Positions 8,383 to 16,955 are shown, counted from the first letter of the stretch. The stretch: DNA of 64,000 bases from Microbacterium paulum (GCF_015707995.1 NZ_JAAGRY010000004.1:21121-85120), one strand, 5' to 3'. The notes: a model not told the origin generated them from the sequence alone. Numbers and translations: made by a program.

Positions 8383-9029
8383 TGCGGCGCTCCTTCCACC
8401 ACGGTCCCGTCGCGGTTGACGAGCGTCTTGAAGTTGTAGATCAACCAGGCGCCCTGCGACGGTGAGAAGTACACCGAAAAGACACCCGGTGAGCTGCCCT
8501 TCGGAGTGTCGAGGTGCGTCCCCTGCGGGTCGAAGGTCTCGGTATCGGCGTTGCTGGAGCATCCGTAGACGTCGACGTTTCCGTACTGTGCTGAGGCGCC
8601 TGTGCCGTCCTTGATCGGTCCGACGGTGCTCATGGCGGCGTTGGTCGACCACTTCGTCGGGGCGCCTTCCAGGCGGTAGCCGGACTTGGCGTTCAGCTGC
8701 ACGAGCTGCTCGATGGGTGCGCCGGGGACGATCAATCCGGTGAGGTAGTCGGCGCCCAGTCCGGCGGTACTCATCATCGTGAATGTGGCGTCGTAGTACC
8801 TCTGCACGGCTTGGGTTGCCTGGTCGACTGCTTCGCTTTCGGACGTTGCCTGCTCGCCGGCGGTCGGCGTGGGCGGTGTCGTGGGGTTGGCCGTCGGTGT
8901 GGGCGAGCTCGTGGGGCTCGGCGTGGCGGTCTGCCAGGCGTTCGGGTCTTCGTTCGGGGTACAGGCCGCCATCGCGATGGCGGCCGCGACCAGGAGGGTG
9001 ATCGTGGCGGTCGTCTTGGTGGTCTTCAT
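8376..9029 (-). CDS. Lipoprotein of the pilus operon
   Basis: This 217-residue protein has a lipoprotein signal peptide with lipobox AMAAC (Cys at about residue 22), followed by a Pro/Thr/Ser-rich spacer and a domain beginning SEAVDQATQAVQRYYD. That pattern resembles the NTF2-like lipoproteins often found in actinobacterial Tad clusters. It probably sits on the outer face of the membrane. It is encoded between the TadE-like proteins and the secreted protein. Confidence 0.72.
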   Translation of the reverse strand: MKTTKTTATITLLVAAAIAMAACTPNEDPNAWQTATPSPTSSPTPTANPTTPPTPTAGEQATSESEAVDQATQAVQRYYDATFTMMSTAGLGADYLTGLIVPGAPIEQLVQLNAKSGYRLEGAPTKWSTNAAMSTVGPIKDGTGASAQYGNVDVYGCSSNADTETFDPQGTHLDTPKGSSPGVFSVYFSPSQGAWLIYNFKTLVNRDGTVVEGAPQC

Positions 9030-9038
9030 GCGATGTCC

Positions 9039-9407
9039 CTAGTTGTCGATGAGTGCGGCGGATCCGGTGGCCTGGACCGGTAGCGATCCGATCATCCAGA
9101 GGATACGTGGGGTGTAGGCCATGTCGACGGTGACGAAGACCTCGTTGCCGGTGACAGTGACGTTGCCGGTGGCGCCGGCGGAGGTGATGTAGTTCTCCGC
9201 GGCTGCGACAGCGGCAGGGATGGAGAGGTCGAAGGCGTCACCGTTGACGGAGGTTCCGGTTGCGGCGTTGGTGCCTGCTCGAGCTGCCGACTGGGCGACG
9301 GTGAGAGCCTGTTGGAAGGTCTGCGTCTTGCCCTGTCCGTCGACGACGATGCCTGCGATGAAGATGAGCGCGACGAAGAAGCCGAGCCACATGGGGACGA
9401 ACTTCAT
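9039..9407 (-). CDS. TadE/TadG-like minor pilin
   Basis: This is a 122-residue protein with one N-terminal transmembrane helix (MWLGFFVALIFIAGIVVDGQG) followed by a TadE-type helix (AQSAARAGTNAATG) and a beta-rich exterior domain with TSAGATGNVTVTGNEVFVTV. The pattern fits a pilus-assembly pseudopilin. It is one of three such genes in tandem. Confidence 0.72.
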   Translation of the reverse strand: MKFVPMWLGFFVALIFIAGIVVDGQGKTQTFQQALTVAQSAARAGTNAATGTSVNGDAFDLSIPAAVAAAENYITSAGATGNVTVTGNEVFVTVDMAYTPRILWMIGSLPVQATGSAALIDN

Positions 9408-9411
9408 GAGG

Positions 9412-9867
9412 TCACCTCTCTCGATAGGGGTCGACGGGGCTGCTGGCGGTCTTGGTGATCGTGACCGATCCGGGCATTCCAGGGAAGGAGATGTCGGAGG
9501 TCGCGATGGTGCAGCTCACGGTGGCGGTGACGGTGCCGGTTTGGCCGATGCCGGTGCTGAGACCGTCGCCGCCGATCTTGACGTCAAGATCGATGCAGGT
9601 GACGTTGCCACCGAGTGCTGTGGTGGCCGCCGCTTGCGCGTGGGGTACAGCGTCGGCGACGGTCCGGGAAATGGATGCGTCTCGGGCGGCGGCGTATGCG
9701 GCGGCTTGGACGGTGTTGGCCGCAGCTCCGCCACGACCGACCCAGATGATCAGGCCGAAGAGTGTCACTGCGGCGAGGGCGAGGATCGTCCATCCGGGGA
9801 GGTCGTCGAGATCTCCGGACTCGTCGTGGATGATGCGGCGGATTGTCTTCACGGTGCTGGCACCCAT
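9412..9867 (-). CDS. TadE-like minor pilin
   Basis: This 151-residue protein carries a charged N-terminus (VKTIRRIIHDESGDLDDLP), a transmembrane helix (WTILALAAVTLFGLIIWVGR), a helix rich in alanine (AAANTVQAAAYAAARDASIS) and a beta-rich C-terminus. The HDESGD segment before the membrane helix resembles the ERG-type cleavage context of TadE proteins. Its start overlaps the preceding TadE-like gene by 19 bp. Confidence 0.72.
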   Translation of the reverse strand: MGASTVKTIRRIIHDESGDLDDLPGWTILALAAVTLFGLIIWVGRGGAAANTVQAAAYAAARDASISRTVADAVPHAQAAATTALGGNVTCIDLDVKIGGDGLSTGIGQTGTVTATVSCTIATSDISFPGMPGSVTITKTASSPVDPYRER

Positions 9868-10247
9868 CGTTCGATCGGTCCGGTGAGGGTGCGCTCGATG
9901 GTCGGGAGGGTGATTCCTGGAATGAGGGAGACGGGCTGTCCGGTGACGGTGACGGAGACGGTGTCGGCGGTGCGGTTGATGGTGACGTTCGTGCCGGTGA
10001 GGAAGCCGGTTCCGTTGAGTAGCTGGTTGGCGCTGGCGATACCGGCGGCGGAGTTGGATTCGTATGCGCGGGCGACGGTGTAGCCGGCTTGGGTGGCGAC
10101 GTTGGCCGCATCGTTGCCGAGATACCAGGTCCCCAGCTGGAGGCCCACCAGAACCAGCAGGACGCTGAGGAAGGCGAGGATGGGTGTGGAAGCCATCCCG
10201 TCTTCCTTGGCCAGCGTCCTGCTGGTGCGGTGGATCCAGTTGCGCAT
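9849..10247 (-). CDS. TadE-like minor pilin
   Basis: This 132-residue protein has the order KEDGMASTPILAFLSVLLVLVG (charged cleavage context, then a membrane helix), an alanine-rich helix (AANVATQAGYTVARAYES) and a beta-rich end with TVSVTVTGQPVSLIPG. The layout is typical of TadE-like pseudopilins that initiate or cap the Flp pilus. It is the first of three tandem members. Confidence 0.72.
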   Translation of the reverse strand: MRNWIHRTSRTLAKEDGMASTPILAFLSVLLVLVGLQLGTWYLGNDAANVATQAGYTVARAYESNSAAGIASANQLLNGTGFLTGTNVTINRTADTVSVTVTGQPVSLIPGITLPTIERTLTGPIERWVPAP

Positions 10248-10254
10248 CGTGCGA

Positions 10255-10476
10255 TCAGAACCCGTTGATCCGCGTCTGGATGTAGTTCTGGCCCCAGGTG
10301 AACAGCATGGTCGCGATCGCGATCGCCGCGGCGCCGCCGACGGTGATCCAGATCGCCTTCCAGGCGGCGTCGTCGAGTCCCGACTCGGGCTCCTCGGTGA
10401 GGCGGTCGATGCCTTCGCGGACCCGGGCCTGGGCGTCGATGACGGTCTTGGTGACCTTGTCGCTGATGGTGCTCAT
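10255..10476 (-). CDS. Flp pilin-like small membrane protein
   Basis: This 73-residue product has an amphipathic N-terminal half (VREGIDRLTEEPESGLDDA) and one hydrophobic helix (WITVGGAAAIAIATMLFTWG) ending in NYIQTRINGF. Size, single helix and position directly after tadC make it the best candidate for the major Flp-type pilin, although the leader is atypically long. The prepilin peptidase would be encoded at 3712-4269. Confidence 0.65.
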   Translation of the reverse strand: MSTISDKVTKTVIDAQARVREGIDRLTEEPESGLDDAAWKAIWITVGGAAAIAIATMLFTWGQNYIQTRINGF

Positions 10477-10504
10477 TGGTGTTTCCTTCCGGTGTGGGTG
10501 GTGC

Positions 10505-11389
10505 TCAGAGGGTGGTCAGTTGGAGAACGGAGGGGACGATCATGAGGGCCATGATCGGGACGAGGGTGCAGAAGACGGGGATGTCCATCTTGCTGGTGAC
10601 TCTCTCGGCAGCATCCTTGTCGCTGGCTGCGACTTGCGCACGGAGCATGTCGCAGGCGGGGAGCAACTGCTCGCGGAGGCCGACTCGGGCTTCCGAGAGG
10701 CGCATCGTTCTCGCCATGTCGATCAGTGCGGGAACTCCGACGCTGACGCCGAGCCTCTCGAGGGCATCCCACTTGCTGGTGCGGGTGAGTTCGGCCGCCT
10801 GATACTCGCGGCGGATGCGGCGGAAGACCCACGAGTCGGAGACGGATGCCGCGGACACCAGCGCGGCGTCAGCGGTGGTGTTCCCCAGGAGCGCGACGGC
10901 GACCAGCTGCAGATAGACGGTCACGAACCGGGTGAACTCGCGGCGAGCCTCCTTCGCCTTGGTGCGCACTCCCGAGTCGGGGATGATCCAGAACACGAAC
11001 GCGAGGATGGGGCAGAACAGGAGCGGCAGCGGGAAGCTGATGCCGGCGAGCTGAAGAAGGGCAGCGAACCCGAGCGGGATGCAGAATCCGATGGCCGCCA
11101 TCTTCAGCTTGTCGGCGTAGAACTGCGCGACGGGGATCTCCAGGAGGTCGAGCTCGGCTGTGGGAGCGGTGAAGAAGGGGATGCTCGGTGCGCGTCGAGA
11201 CACCCAGGCGCCGGCCTTATCCCATCCAGCGAGCGCTTTGGAGGGCGCGGCGTTGGGGACAGACACTTCACCGAGCCGGGTGAGTGCGTCTCCGGCCCGG
11301 ATGGTGCGGGGTGCGTAGGTCAGGAGCAGCAGTGCCAGACCGGCGCCGGCGATCAGGCCGGGGATGGTGGCGAGGAGGACCGGGTTCAT
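10505..11389 (-). CDS. tadC: TadC-like inner-membrane platform protein
   Basis: This 294-residue protein of the type II secretion F family has N- and C-terminal membrane segments and a cytoplasmic helical GspF-like domain between them (KEARREFTRFVTVYLQLVAVALLG). With TadB it forms the membrane platform that couples ATP hydrolysis by TadA to pilin extrusion. It starts in ATGA overlap with the upstream tadB stop. Confidence 0.85.
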   Translation of the reverse strand: MNPVLLATIPGLIAGAGLALLLLTYAPRTIRAGDALTRLGEVSVPNAAPSKALAGWDKAGAWVSRRAPSIPFFTAPTAELDLLEIPVAQFYADKLKMAAIGFCIPLGFAALLQLAGISFPLPLLFCPILAFVFWIIPDSGVRTKAKEARREFTRFVTVYLQLVAVALLGNTTADAALVSAASVSDSWVFRRIRREYQAAELTRTSKWDALERLGVSVGVPALIDMARTMRLSEARVGLREQLLPACDMLRAQVAASDKDAAERVTSKMDIPVFCTLVPIMALMIVPSVLQLTTL

Positions 11390-12261
11390 CGTTCGACCTC
11401 CGCTGCGGTGGGGCTGAGCACGATCCGCGGTTCGGGGCGGAATCTGGTCTGGGACTTCGCCCAGATGAGGATGACCACGAAGATGCCGATGATCACCAGA
11501 AGCGCGATCTGCCCCATGGCGGTGCGGTAGAAGGCGATCGTGGGCGTCTGGGAGAACACGACGAGGCCGGCGAGGACGACCCCGACGATGCCGGTCATGA
11601 CCTGCATCGTGCGTCGCGGCTTTTCGCGCTCGTTGAAGATCTCCATGCGCTGCTTCGCCTGGACGGCGAGGGTGTCGGCAACTCCGGAAAGCGCGCGAGC
11701 CAGGCCTCCGCTGTTGAACTGGGCGGCCTGGATCAGGTAGATCGTGACCTCGTCGACGTAGGCGCTGTCGAGCTCGTCGGCGAACGCCTTGAAGGCTTCA
11801 GCCGCCGACCACGAAGTCGACATGCGCGCGTGAAGGCGGTCGACGGCAGAGCGCAGCTGCGGCGGGGTCGCGCCCCGGGTGATTCCGATGACTTCGCGGA
11901 GGGTGTACTTGCCGGTCTCGGCAGTGGACGCGAGTGAGCGAGCCCAGGCCTCCAGCGCCATGATGAGCTGCTGTTCGCGGGTGTCCTGCTTGCCAAGCAG
12001 CAGCGGGAGTCCGACGATCGCCGCGGGGACGACGACCAGGAGCAGCGGGATCGCGGTGAACAGTGCCGCCACGAGACCAGCAGCGGAACCGATGAGCAGT
12101 CGGAGCCGCGTGGGGCGGCTGACGCGACGCCACCGCTGGGCGAGGGTGGTCTGGTTCTTGGCGCGCTTGGGAGCCTTCTGCGGCGCGGGCCGGAAGAAGG
12201 CGATGAGCATCACGAGGCCGGCGAGCAGGATGGCCCCAGCAATTGCTGCGGGAAGGATCAT
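11386..12261 (-). CDS. tadB: TadB-like inner-membrane platform protein
   Basis: This 291-residue protein starts at ATG 12261 (MILPAAIAGAILLAGLVMLI) in ATGA overlap with the tadA stop; a longer upstream reading is an artefact. It has an N-terminal membrane helix, a helix pair near 60-105, a GspF-type domain (TLREVIGITRGATPPQLRSA) and two C-terminal helices. It partners TadC in the pilus platform. Confidence 0.86.
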   Translation of the reverse strand: MILPAAIAGAILLAGLVMLIAFFRPAPQKAPKRAKNQTTLAQRWRRVSRPTRLRLLIGSAAGLVAALFTAIPLLLVVVPAAIVGLPLLLGKQDTREQQLIMALEAWARSLASTAETGKYTLREVIGITRGATPPQLRSAVDRLHARMSTSWSAAEAFKAFADELDSAYVDEVTIYLIQAAQFNSGGLARALSGVADTLAVQAKQRMEIFNEREKPRRTMQVMTGIVGVVLAGLVVFSQTPTIAFYRTAMGQIALLVIIGIFVVILIWAKSQTRFRPEPRIVLSPTAAEVER

Positions 12262-13886
12262 CAGAGCTCCCAGGGGATTCCGTTGACGCGGCTGGCGCGG
12301 TCGAGCATGGGCATCAGCTTCAGGGGGCTGGGCTTCTCGGGTTCGACGTAGGTGTCGTGGTCCCAGTCCCACTGGAACAGCTTCGACGCCATCGGTTCGC
12401 CCCTGTCGTTGGAGACGACCTCGGCGACCTCGGACACGATGCGGGTGCGTGTGCCGTCAGGGTTCTCGATGAAGTCGAGGTAGATGATGACGTCGATGCT
12501 GCGGAGGATCTGGCGGAGCGGGACGGTGTCGGCCGCGAGCCCGTATTCGCTCATGAGCATGTCCGCGAAGCGGTGAATGGCGTCGTCTGCGCTGCGTGCG
12601 TGGATGGTGGACACGGATCCGCGGCCGGCCTGCATGGCCTTCATCGCCCATCCAGATTCGGGGCCGCGCATCTCGCCGAACAGGATGCGCTGCGCGGAGG
12701 AACGCAGGGACTCGTAGAACGCGTCGGCGAGGCTGTAGGAGGCCGTCACGTCGCTGCCGGCGAACATCGCGGGGCTGTACTGGAGGTCCTGCACCTGCGA
12801 GTGCCGGGGCCCCTTGTTCAGGTAGAGCTCGCGTTCGGTTTCGATGGTGACGATCTTCTCTTCCCAGGGGACGGTCGCCATCCATGCGCGCAGGAACGTG
12901 GTCTTCCCTGTCCCGGGGTATCCGGCGATGAGTGCGGAGCAGTTGGCTCGTGCGGCGAGGGTAAGGAAGGTCTTCATCTTCGCGGTGAGCGTGTTCTTGC
13001 CGACCATGTCGTCGAGGTCGACGTCGACGAGGTTGTGCTTACGGATGGTGAGGTTGGGGACGCTGGTGTTGGGGACGCCGGTGGCGGAGAGTCGAGCGCC
13101 TCCGATGTCGAGGTCGAGGTGCCCGCCGGGGCGGGAGAAGTTGCGTCCTCGCCAGGAGGCGATGTCGGACACCATCTGCTCGAGGTCGGATCCGTGCTCC
13201 GCAAGTGCCGGGCGTTTTTCGCGGCGTCCTGTGGTCTTGGTGACCATGACGTTGTCGTGGCCGACGACGCTGATGTCTTCGACGTCGGGTTCGCGCAGAT
13301 ACTGCTGCAGCCGCCCGTATCGGAAGACGTTGTCGAAGACCGCCTGGACGTGCTGGGCGCGTTTGCGGGGACCCCATTCGTTGTCGCTTCCGAGGGTGAC
13401 CACCCGCCACTCCGCGTGGCTGTCGACCATCCGGGTCATCTCCCTCAAGGACTGCTCCTCGAAGGCGGTCTCGGGGCCTGCGGAGGCGGTTGCGACGTCG
13501 AACTCAGCACGGGTGCGCCCGGCGCCGTCCTCGTTGACCGTGAGCTTCTTGGTGAGGGTGTCGACCACGGTCCAATCGACGTCGTCGAGGAAGGTCTCCA
13601 CGACGGTCACCGGTGCGACGGTCGCCGCACGTCGGGTCGATGGCACAGGCGCAACAGGCAGCTGGTAGGTGTCGGGGAGGTTTTCTGCGGTGGGCTCGTT
13701 CAGGTGAGGGCGGTCATCGTCGGTGACGCGATGCAGGTGGGCGCGCCCGGTGGCCGCGGCGAACAGGTGCGGGTTCTCTGCCGCCGAGTTCGATCGTGGA
13801 GTGGACTGTGGTGAAGGCGCGGTCAGCATGTTTCCCAGGAAGGGACGGGTGCTGATCTGGACTTCGGGGAGGGACTCGTCGCTCAT
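12261..13886 (-). CDS. tadA: TadA/CpaF pilus assembly ATPase
   Basis: This 541-residue hexameric secretion ATPase of the VirB11/GspE superfamily energises Flp pilus assembly. Walker A AGYPGTGKTT is at about residues 321-330, preceded by the CpaF N-terminal domain with MVSDIASWRGRNFSRPGGHL. It is followed by an Asp/Glu box (VTIETERELYL) and Walker B-like RILFGEMRGPESGWAM. The N-terminal 100 residues are longer than usual and low in complexity. It is followed by tadB in ATGA overlap. Confidence 0.92.
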   Translation of the reverse strand: MSDESLPEVQISTRPFLGNMLTAPSPQSTPRSNSAAENPHLFAAATGRAHLHRVTDDDRPHLNEPTAENLPDTYQLPVAPVPSTRRAATVAPVTVVETFLDDVDWTVVDTLTKKLTVNEDGAGRTRAEFDVATASAGPETAFEEQSLREMTRMVDSHAEWRVVTLGSDNEWGPRKRAQHVQAVFDNVFRYGRLQQYLREPDVEDISVVGHDNVMVTKTTGRREKRPALAEHGSDLEQMVSDIASWRGRNFSRPGGHLDLDIGGARLSATGVPNTSVPNLTIRKHNLVDVDLDDMVGKNTLTAKMKTFLTLAARANCSALIAGYPGTGKTTFLRAWMATVPWEEKIVTIETERELYLNKGPRHSQVQDLQYSPAMFAGSDVTASYSLADAFYESLRSSAQRILFGEMRGPESGWAMKAMQAGRGSVSTIHARSADDAIHRFADMLMSEYGLAADTVPLRQILRSIDVIIYLDFIENPDGTRTRIVSEVAEVVSNDRGEPMASKLFQWDWDHDTYVEPEKPSPLKLMPMLDRASRVNGIPWEL

Positions 13887-13887
13887 G

Positions 13888-14730
13888 TCAGCTGGCGCTC
13901 CGATCGAGGTCGCTGTATCCGATGATGGTGCCCAGTCCAGCGATGACGCTGCGGATCTTCTGCCTGTAGGTGTTGCGGTTGGGCTTGGGGTCGGGGCGCC
14001 CGACTGAGAAGGTCGCCGCTCCTTGCGGGTCGAACGGGAGCATCGCGAGGACGGGGAGCGTGTTGTTGGCGAAGTCGACCGCCGGGATCTGCTCTGCCGG
14101 CACCTCGTTGAGGAGAAGGAAGAACTTCTCCGCGCTTCCGACGCTCACGCCGACGCGTTGGGTCAGGTCGGGCCCTTCGAGACGGCGGTAGACGCGGTTC
14201 AGGTCGACCATGGTCGCGTTCGCGCATATCAGGACCTGATCGGAGGTGTCGATCAGGGGCATCCGGACGTCGTCGCGGCCGAGGCGGCCGAGGTCGATGA
14301 TGACGTCGATGCCTGCCTCGGATAGGGAACGGAGCAGCTCGGGCAGCCGAACCCAGAGTCCGCTCACTCCGTCGGCGATGCCGAGGTGGAAGAACCCAGG
14401 GACGACCCAGAGCTTGTGCCCGGGAGGGATGGCGGGGATGGGGGCGGACTTGATCGGAGGGAGTTCGTGCACGGCGATCGCGAGGAACCGTTCGGGGTCG
14501 AGGAGGTCCTCGCGGGTGAGGACGCCACGGCTGTATGCCAGCTGCACCTTGTCGATGCCGCCGAGCTCAGGAAGCAGGTTGGATCGGAAGAAACCGGGCA
14601 TGGCACTGGTGACGGCGTTCGTGTCCGCCTCGATGACCACGACGGGGCGCGGCCAATGGACGCCGAGGGCGAGGGCAGCGGTGCTGACCCCTGGGGATCC
14701 GCTGACGCTTGTGAGCGTGATGACGGCCAC
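13888..14730 (-). CDS. TadZ/CpaE-like MinD-family protein with degenerate P-loop
   Basis: This 280-residue protein of the MinD/ParA fold sits where tadZ lies in Tad clusters. TadZ localises the pilus machine to a cell site. The deviant Walker A reads SVSGSPGVSTAALALGV, with Gly-Val-Ser-Thr where canonical members have Gly-Lys-Ser/Thr, so the nucleotide-binding lysine is missing. The switch-like VVIEADTN segment is present. Loss of the P-loop lysine is also seen in some pseudo-ATPase TadZ/CpaE proteins, so it may act as a scaffold. Confidence 0.78.
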   Translation of the reverse strand: MAVITLTSVSGSPGVSTAALALGVHWPRPVVVIEADTNAVTSAMPGFFRSNLLPELGGIDKVQLAYSRGVLTREDLLDPERFLAIAVHELPPIKSAPIPAIPPGHKLWVVPGFFHLGIADGVSGLWVRLPELLRSLSEAGIDVIIDLGRLGRDDVRMPLIDTSDQVLICANATMVDLNRVYRRLEGPDLTQRVGVSVGSAEKFFLLLNEVPAEQIPAVDFANNTLPVLAMLPFDPQGAATFSVGRPDPKPNRNTYRQKIRSVIAGLGTIIGYSDLDRSAS

Positions 14731-14733
14731 GGG

Positions 14734-15435
14734 TCAGTCTCCGGGGGCGAGGTAGATGGCGACGGCGCCGGCAGCGGCGTGGCTGGCGACGTTGGCGGCG
14801 GAGCGAGACTCGACGTAGACGTCGACGACGACGGTGCCGGTGGTGCCGGTGGTGGGCCGCACCTGGGACACGGTGCCTTGGACGGTGGTGGAGGGGTCAA
14901 CGGTGGTGATCCCCCCGGTGGCCGCCTGCGTGGCCACCGGGACGATGACCACCTTGTCGCCGGCGACGAGCGTTTGCGCGGGCAGTTGGCTGCTCTTGAG
15001 CTCAAGGCCGACGAGCGCTTGGCCCGAGGCGACAGGGAGGCTGGTGGTGAGGTCGTTGGCGGTGAGCATGCCGCCGGCGGCGATGTCGTTGGCGGCGATC
15101 TTGCCGAGCACCTCGTCGGCGCGCACGATCGGGATGGCTGCGGTGGTCTGTCCGGCGGCCAGCGCGATCGTCGTCAGGTCGTCGCGCCCGATGGTGTGCC
15201 CTCGCTCGATGGCGTGGGCGCTGACGAATACCTGCTGCGTGTTGCTGGCGGTGGTGTAGAGGAATGCGCCGCTGATCGCGCCGAGCAGGATGAGTACGAT
15301 CGCCGCGGCGAGCCACATGCCCGACCGGCGCGTGCGTACCGGCGTGATCTCGGCCTGGGTGGAGGTGTCCTGCCCGCGGGTGCGGGTCTTGTCCGATTTG
15401 GGCTCGGCCGTGGCGGTGCTGGTTGCGGTGCTCAC
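14734..15435 (-). CDS. CpaB/RcpC-like SAF-domain protein
   Basis: This 233-residue protein has a cytoplasmic N-terminus, one membrane helix (MWLAAAIVLILLGAISGAFL) and an exterior SAF domain (VFVSAHAIERGHTIGRDDLT), followed by a beta region with ALVGLELKSSQLPAQTLVAGD. SAF-domain CpaB/RcpC proteins act in Flp pilus export. It is the first gene of the pilus operon. Copy 3 of the shared box ends 23 bp upstream of its ATG. Confidence 0.8.
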   Translation of the reverse strand: MSTATSTATAEPKSDKTRTRGQDTSTQAEITPVRTRRSGMWLAAAIVLILLGAISGAFLYTTASNTQQVFVSAHAIERGHTIGRDDLTTIALAAGQTTAAIPIVRADEVLGKIAANDIAAGGMLTANDLTTSLPVASGQALVGLELKSSQLPAQTLVAGDKVVIVPVATQAATGGITTVDPSTTVQGTVSQVRPTTGTTGTVVVDVYVESRSAANVASHAAAGAVAIYLAPGD

Positions 15436-15457
15436 CGTCGTCCTTTCGCAGGTGTCT

Positions 15458-15496
15458 ACCTACAAGGGGTGGGAGCTGCCCGACGGAGTCGACATT
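15458..15496 (-). promoter_or_regulatory. Shared promoter-like box, copy 3 (pilus operon)
   Basis: On the minus strand: AATGTCGAC, 17 bases, ACCCCTTGTAGGT. It is placed immediately in front of the first gene of the 11.7-kb Tad operon, with a short leader of 23 bp. Confidence 0.68.
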
Positions 15497-15607
15497 CCCG
15501 TCGGCCCGCTTTTCGTGACTCCCGCCCCTGAGTCTGTGGGGACACAATAACAGCTTGCGATGCTGGTCGAAGGCTTGACGGTGGCCGATGGTGGTAACAA
15601 TTCGGAA

Positions 15608-15653
15608 GACGAGATCAGGCTGTCCCCCAAACGGGGGACAGCCTGATCTCGTC
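15608..15653. terminator. Long perfect hairpin, terminator
   Basis: A 21-bp perfect inverted repeat (arms 15608-15628 and 15633-15653) has a 4-base AAAC loop and a very GC-rich top. It lies 15 bp beyond the stop of the minus-strand wHTH gene and also upstream of the pilus promoter, so it probably insulates the two units. There is no clear T-tract. Confidence 0.75.
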
Positions 15654-15668
15654 GAGGATGGGGGCCGG

Positions 15669-15995
15669 TCACTCTCCTGTGAGCGCGTGCGCGACGTTCC
15701 GGAGCAGCTGTTGCAGAGCGTCCTGGTCGACCCTCCAGAGGATCCGGTTGTATCCGGAGGCTGTGCCCGCGCGAGAAGGATCGGCCTCAGCAACGAGGAT
15801 GCCCGCGTCGACGAGGGGCTGAATGTGATGGGTCAACGTGCTGCGGGCGATGCCGAGCTGCTCCATGAGCTGCCCGGCGGTGACGTGGCCATGTTGATAC
15901 GTAATCCGGACAATGCCGACACGGGATGGCGATAGTCCGATCGTCTTGACCAGGTCGTCGATGAGCTCGGGGGAAGGCTCGGGCATGCACGCCAT
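15669..15995 (-). CDS. ArsR/MarR-like winged-helix regulator
   Basis: This small dimeric-type transcription factor (108 aa from ATG 15995; ATG 15986 is an alternative) contains a winged-helix core: VGIVRITYQHGHVTAGQLME, IARSTLTHHIQPLVDAGIL and a wing with RAGTASGYNRILWRV. It lies at the end of the regulatory block between the pilus and conjugation operons and is followed by a strong terminator. It is a candidate switch for either operon. Confidence 0.78.
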   Translation of the reverse strand: MACMPEPSPELIDDLVKTIGLSPSRVGIVRITYQHGHVTAGQLMEQLGIARSTLTHHIQPLVDAGILVAEADPSRAGTASGYNRILWRVDQDALQQLLRNVAHALTGE

Positions 15996-16033
15996 TGTGC
16001 CAGGCGTGATCACCGACCTCCGGGATGTGGCCG

Positions 16034-16228
16034 TTACAGGTACAGGGATGAGTCGGCGAACTCCGCCGGGGTCGGGTCTGGGAGGTCGGGATACCGCAGC
16101 TCGTTGCGGAGGTCGTCGATGGCGGCTTGGTATTCGTCGGCGAACTGTTCTGGTGTCACGCACAGTGGGTGCTGGGTAGCGAAGTCGTGCGCCCGGTCCC
16201 ATGCGTGGCGGTGGTCGTCTGCGCTCAC
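16034..16228 (-). CDS. Small hypothetical protein downstream of sigma-like gene
   Basis: This 64-residue acidic helical protein starts at GTG 16228, two bases after the sigma-like gene's stop (TGAGGTGAG). It contains HAWDRAHDFATQHPLCVTPE and AIDDLRNELRYPDLP. Its tight placement after a sigma-like gene would fit a small regulator or anti-sigma partner, but nothing in the sequence proves it. Confidence 0.5.
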   Translation of the reverse strand: MSADDHRHAWDRAHDFATQHPLCVTPEQFADEYQAAIDDLRNELRYPDLPDPTPAEFADSSLYL

Positions 16229-16229
16229 C

Positions 16230-16955
16230 TCACAGCCCTTCCTTGGCGGCGCCGGCGATGCGGGCACGGATGCGGTCGGCGCGCTTGCGAAGGCAGGCGA
16301 CGGTGATGCCGAGGTCGGCGGCGATCGCGGCGTGCTTCTCGTCGCTGAGTGCGGTACGTGAAAGCAGCGCGATCTCCGCGGTGGTGACGAGGTTCGTGTC
16401 GAGCGCCCAGGTGAACAGCTCGGCAAGACGCTCTTCAGCGGTCGGCTCCGGCGCCACCCAAGCTCCGGCTTCCGCCTCGAGCACGTCGGTTGCGACGGGC
16501 GTGGTGTGGTCGGCGATAATCCGATCGTTGGCGCTCTTCTCGGGCGCGAGGATGCCGAGCATGTTCATGGTCAGGTTCGCCATGACCCGAGCGCGGAGGT
16601 GCAGCTTGTAGCGCTGGATGGATTCCCACGCGGCCCCGATCGCGTACCCGACACGATCGTGACGGTCGAAGTCGTCGAGGGAGCGCACCCGGTGTGCCAT
16701 GCGCTGGGCTGCGGGGATCAGTGCCTGCAGGAGGACCCGTTCGGCGTTGCGGTCTCCGGCGTGGGCGAGGGTGACGAGCTCGTACAGGACACAGTCCTGA
16801 GCGGCGTTCCTGCTGCTGCGGATCTTCTCGAGGATGGCTGCCGAGGTGGCAGTTCCGAGAGAGCCGAACTGGTGCTCCTTCTCGGCGATCAGCTTGGTCC
16901 ATTCAGTGTTCAAGCGGGTCATCAGCGGCGCCGGCCGCGTGCTGGTGATCGACAT
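16230..16955 (-). CDS. Plasmid-encoded sigma-70-like factor
   Basis: This 241-residue protein resembles ECF-type sigma factors. A helical region at about 70-130 (AERVLLQALIPAAQRMAHRV, then AIGAAWESIQRYKLHLRARV) corresponds to sigma region 2. The C-terminal part (TAEIALLSRTALSDEKHAAI, ADLGITVACLRKRADRIRAR) is a region-4-type helix-turn-helix. It lies between the divergent pilus and conjugation operons. No partner anti-sigma is obvious apart from the small downstream gene. It is the best candidate to read the five shared promoter-like boxes, but this link is inference. Confidence 0.72.
   Translation of the reverse strand: MSITSTRPAPLMTRLNTEWTKLIAEKEHQFGSLGTATSAAILEKIRSSRNAAQDCVLYELVTLAHAGDRNAERVLLQALIPAAQRMAHRVRSLDDFDRHDRVGYAIGAAWESIQRYKLHLRARVMANLTMNMLGILAPEKSANDRIIADHTTPVATDVLEAEAGAWVAPEPTAEERLAELFTWALDTNLVTTAEIALLSRTALSDEKHAAIAADLGITVACLRKRADRIRARIAGAAKEGL

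Noticed and set aside
12243..13814. 523-codon plus-strand frame opposite tadA
   Set aside because: Antisense shadow of a clear secretion ATPase with Walker motifs.
15601..15660. Insertion-sequence end
   Set aside because: The 21-bp perfect hairpin with a 4-base loop lies directly after a stop codon and has no partner elsewhere, so it fits a terminator.
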